From: Flavobacterium plurextorum
GTDB lineage: Bacteria > Bacteroidota > Bacteroidia > Flavobacteriales > Flavobacteriaceae
Direction of reading: 5' to 3'
DNA: 64,000 nucleotides
Assembly (NCBI RefSeq): GCF_002217395.1
Contig: NZ_MUHD01000014.1
Location: 124,001-188,000 of the forward strand
In this document: positions 62,254 to 64,000 of the stretch, piece after piece
Numbering within the stretch: the stretch's first letter is position 1
How the letters are laid out: each line of letters begins with the position of its first letter
The notes under the pieces: generated by a model
Seen by the model: the letters and a program-made list of their open reading frames with translations, nothing else
Told to the model about the DNA's origin: nothing
Database searches by the model: none
Program-made: the position numbers and the translations under genes

Positions 62254-64000
62254 ATGAAAAGAATAATTTTACTCAGCCTGTTTTTTGTATTTGCTTTTGT
62301 AAATATTGCTGCTGCACAGACAAAAGTGAGTGGAATTGTTTTAGATAAATCTAATCAGCCGGTTCCGTTTGCAAATGTTGTTTTTAAAGGATCAAATACA
62401 GGAATAGTCTCTAATGAAGATGGTCGTTTTTATCTAGAATCTCCAAATACTTATACTGCCTTATTAGTTACTTCTGCAGGATTTTCGGATCGTGAAGTAC
62501 CTTTGGAAAAAGCAGTAAATTATGATTTTAAAATTGTTTTAAGTGAAGCCGAAGCACTTAATGAAGTTGTAATTTATACCGGAAAAACTTCCAAAAAGAA
62601 TAATCCCGCATTAGACATTCTTCGAAAAATATGGGAACGAAAACGTAAAAACGGACTTTATCAGTTCAATCAATATCAGATGCAGAAGTACGAGAAAGTT
62701 GAGTTCGACATGAACACAATCGATAGTGCTTTTATGAAAAATAAACTCTTTAAAGGAATGGAGTTTGTTTTTAATCATATTGATACATCAGATGTTACTG
62801 GAAAAACCTATCTGCCAATTTTTATCAATGAATCAGTTTATGATGTTTACGGCGATAATAAAATAAAGAAAGTAAAAGAAAATCTTACCGGAAATAAAAT
62901 GTCTGGTTTTAATGGTAATCAGCAGATTTTATCATTTGTAAAAGATCTTTATTCAGATTATAATATTTACGATAATCACCTTAAGTTTTTTGATAAAAGT
63001 TTTACGAGTCCGCTTTCTAAAACTGGAATTGATGTTTATAATTATGTCTTGAAAGACAGTGCTTATATTGACAAAAAATGGTGTTATAATATTGTTTTTT
63101 ACCCAAGACGTAAAAACGAATTAACTTTTAAAGGAGATTTTTGGGTCAACGATTCTACTTTTGCGATTAAGAAAATTAATATGGGCGTTACTAAAAGTGC
63201 CAATATTAACTGGGTAAAAGATATTTATATTGAACAAGAGTTTGAGGTAGAAAACGATTCTGTTTTTCTTTTAACTCGTGATTATATGATGTCTGATTTT
63301 GCTTTAAATAAAAAAGAAAAATCAAAAGGAGTTTATGGAAAACGAACCACTTTATATCGCAACCATAAATTCAATATTCAAAAACCCGAGAAATTTTACA
63401 AAGAAGAAGTCAACTTTGTAGACAATGCTGTTTATGAGCGACCTCCTGAATTTTGGGAAGAAAATCGATTTGAGAAACTAAATAAAGATGAAGCAGGTAT
63501 TTATAAAATGCTTGATACATTGCAAACCGTCAAGCGATTTAAGCAGTTGTATAGTCTCGTCTCGATTTTAGGAAGCGGTTACGTCGAATTTAAAAACTTC
63601 GATTTTGGACCTATTTTTTCTACGTTTGGCTACAATGAAGTCGAAGGTATAAGAATAAGAGCTGGAGGAAGAACTTATTTTGGACCAAATGACCCTTGGC
63701 GTCTTCAGGCTTATACAGCTTATGGTTTTGACGATAATAAATTCAAATACGGTGTTTCAGGAAAATGGATGATCGACAAAAAAAACAGAATCATTATTTC
63801 AGGAGGAAACAGGCGCGATATTGAACAAATTGGAGCCAGTTTAACCACAACAAATGATATTTTAGGACGAAGTTTTGCATCGTCAGCATTATTTACGACA
63901 GGAAGCAACGGAAAATTAACCAACATTAATTTGAGTAATGTTTCCTTTGAAATGGAGCCTAAAAAGAATTTTATTGTTCAAGCAGGTTTTTCTTATCGAA
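62254..64000 (+). CDS. DUF5686/carboxypeptidase-like regulatory domain protein, 3' truncated
   Basis: An open frame from ATG 62254 to the window edge (582 codons seen). It has a signal peptide (MKRIILLSLFFVFAFVNI to AAAQ), a carboxypeptidase-type regulatory domain at about 23-105 (VSGIVLDKSNQPVPFANVVFKG), then the long DUF5686 region with IWERKRKNGLYQFNQYQMQKYEK, DTSDVTGKTYLPIFINESVYD and the start of the C-terminal barrel (RIRAGGRTYFGPNDPW). A porin-like outer-membrane role is inferred; the function of the family is unknown. It lies 84 bases after pdhB behind a terminator. Confidence 0.88.
   Translation, partial: MKRIILLSLFFVFAFVNIAAAQTKVSGIVLDKSNQPVPFANVVFKGSNTGIVSNEDGRFYLESPNTYTALLVTSAGFSDREVPLEKAVNYDFKIVLSEAEALNEVVIYTGKTSKKNNPALDILRKIWERKRKNGLYQFNQYQMQKYEKVEFDMNTIDSAFMKNKLFKGMEFVFNHIDTSDVTGKTYLPIFINESVYDVYGDNKIKKVKENLTGNKMSGFNGNQQILSFVKDLYSDYNIYDNHLKFFDKSFTSPLSKTGIDVYNYVLKDSAYIDKKWCYNIVFYPRRKNELTFKGDFWVNDSTFAIKKINMGVTKSANINWVKDIYIEQEFEVENDSVFLLTRDYMMSDFALNKKEKSKGVYGKRTTLYRNHKFNIQKPEKFYKEEVNFVDNAVYERPPEFWEENRFEKLNKDEAGIYKMLDTLQTVKRFKQLYSLVSILGSGYVEFKNFDFGPIFSTFGYNEVEGIRIRAGGRTYFGPNDPWRLQAYTAYGFDDNKFKYGVSGKWMIDKKNRIIISGGNRRDIEQIGASLTTTNDILGRSFASSALFTTGSNGKLTNINLSNVSFEMEPKKNFIVQAGFSYR

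Overview
The window is AT-rich chromosomal DNA of a member of the Bacteroidota, most likely a Flavobacterium. The evidence is a type IX secretion gene (porT/sprT) beside menG, the exosortase pair xrtF plus its partner, a lipoprotein-type TamA (TamL), GLPGLI, DUF4249 and DUF5686 proteins, a short RpoD-type sigma factor, and repeated TAnnTTTG (-7) promoter elements of the Bacteroidota type. Both window edges cut genes: a peptide transporter on the left and a DUF5686 protein on the right. I saw no rRNA, tRNA, CRISPR array, prophage or intact insertion sequence.

Layout: 1-4 kb holds two POT peptide transporters and two secreted thioredoxin-like proteins, the second without its CxxC. 4-8.8 kb (minus) holds ComEC, an NlpC/P60 lipoprotein, lpxB, a small membrane protein and surE. 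9-13 kb (plus) holds a tail-specific protease, a lipoprotein nuclease and an exported glutaminase. 13-15 kb (minus) holds rpe and the primary sigma factor, separated by repeat-derived sequence. 15.3-21.9 kb (minus) is a four-gene envelope locus (secreted protein, STN-type TonB receptor, DUF4249 lipoprotein, MG2/plug-like protein). 22-25.5 kb holds a LytTR regulator with a TPR histidine kinase and small unknown genes. 25.7-29.9 kb holds pnp, rpsO, a TonB-type protein and a free-methionine sulfoxide reductase.

29.9-34.7 kb (plus) holds the xrtF pair, a metal-type cassette (HYC_CC_PP protein, Cys-Cys plug TonB receptor, HMA protein) and a DedA protein. 35-42.3 kb (minus) is the cell-shape cluster mreB-mreC-mreD-mrdA-rodA preceded by purH. 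42.4-46.7 kb holds a lone MacB-type permease, an XRE regulator, accD and fbaA, with several intergenic repeats. 46.7-51.5 kb holds tamL, a TrmH-family methyltransferase, porT and menG. 51.5-57 kb holds a regulatory-looking gap, folA, a 2TM protein, a one-domain glycogen-binding protein, thyA, a bifunctional nuclease and etfAB. 57-60.8 kb is an outer-membrane barrel plus GLPGLI locus with a frameshifted small secreted ORF upstream. The window ends with pdhB and a truncated DUF5686 gene.

Most of this is conserved core. The parts most likely to hide something undescribed are the DUF4249/STN-TonB/MG2 locus (15.3-21.9 kb), the GLPGLI locus with its small peptide ORF (57.1-60.8 kb), the metal cassette (31-33.8 kb) and the 51.5-52.1 kb gap with repeated motifs and a candidate small RNA.
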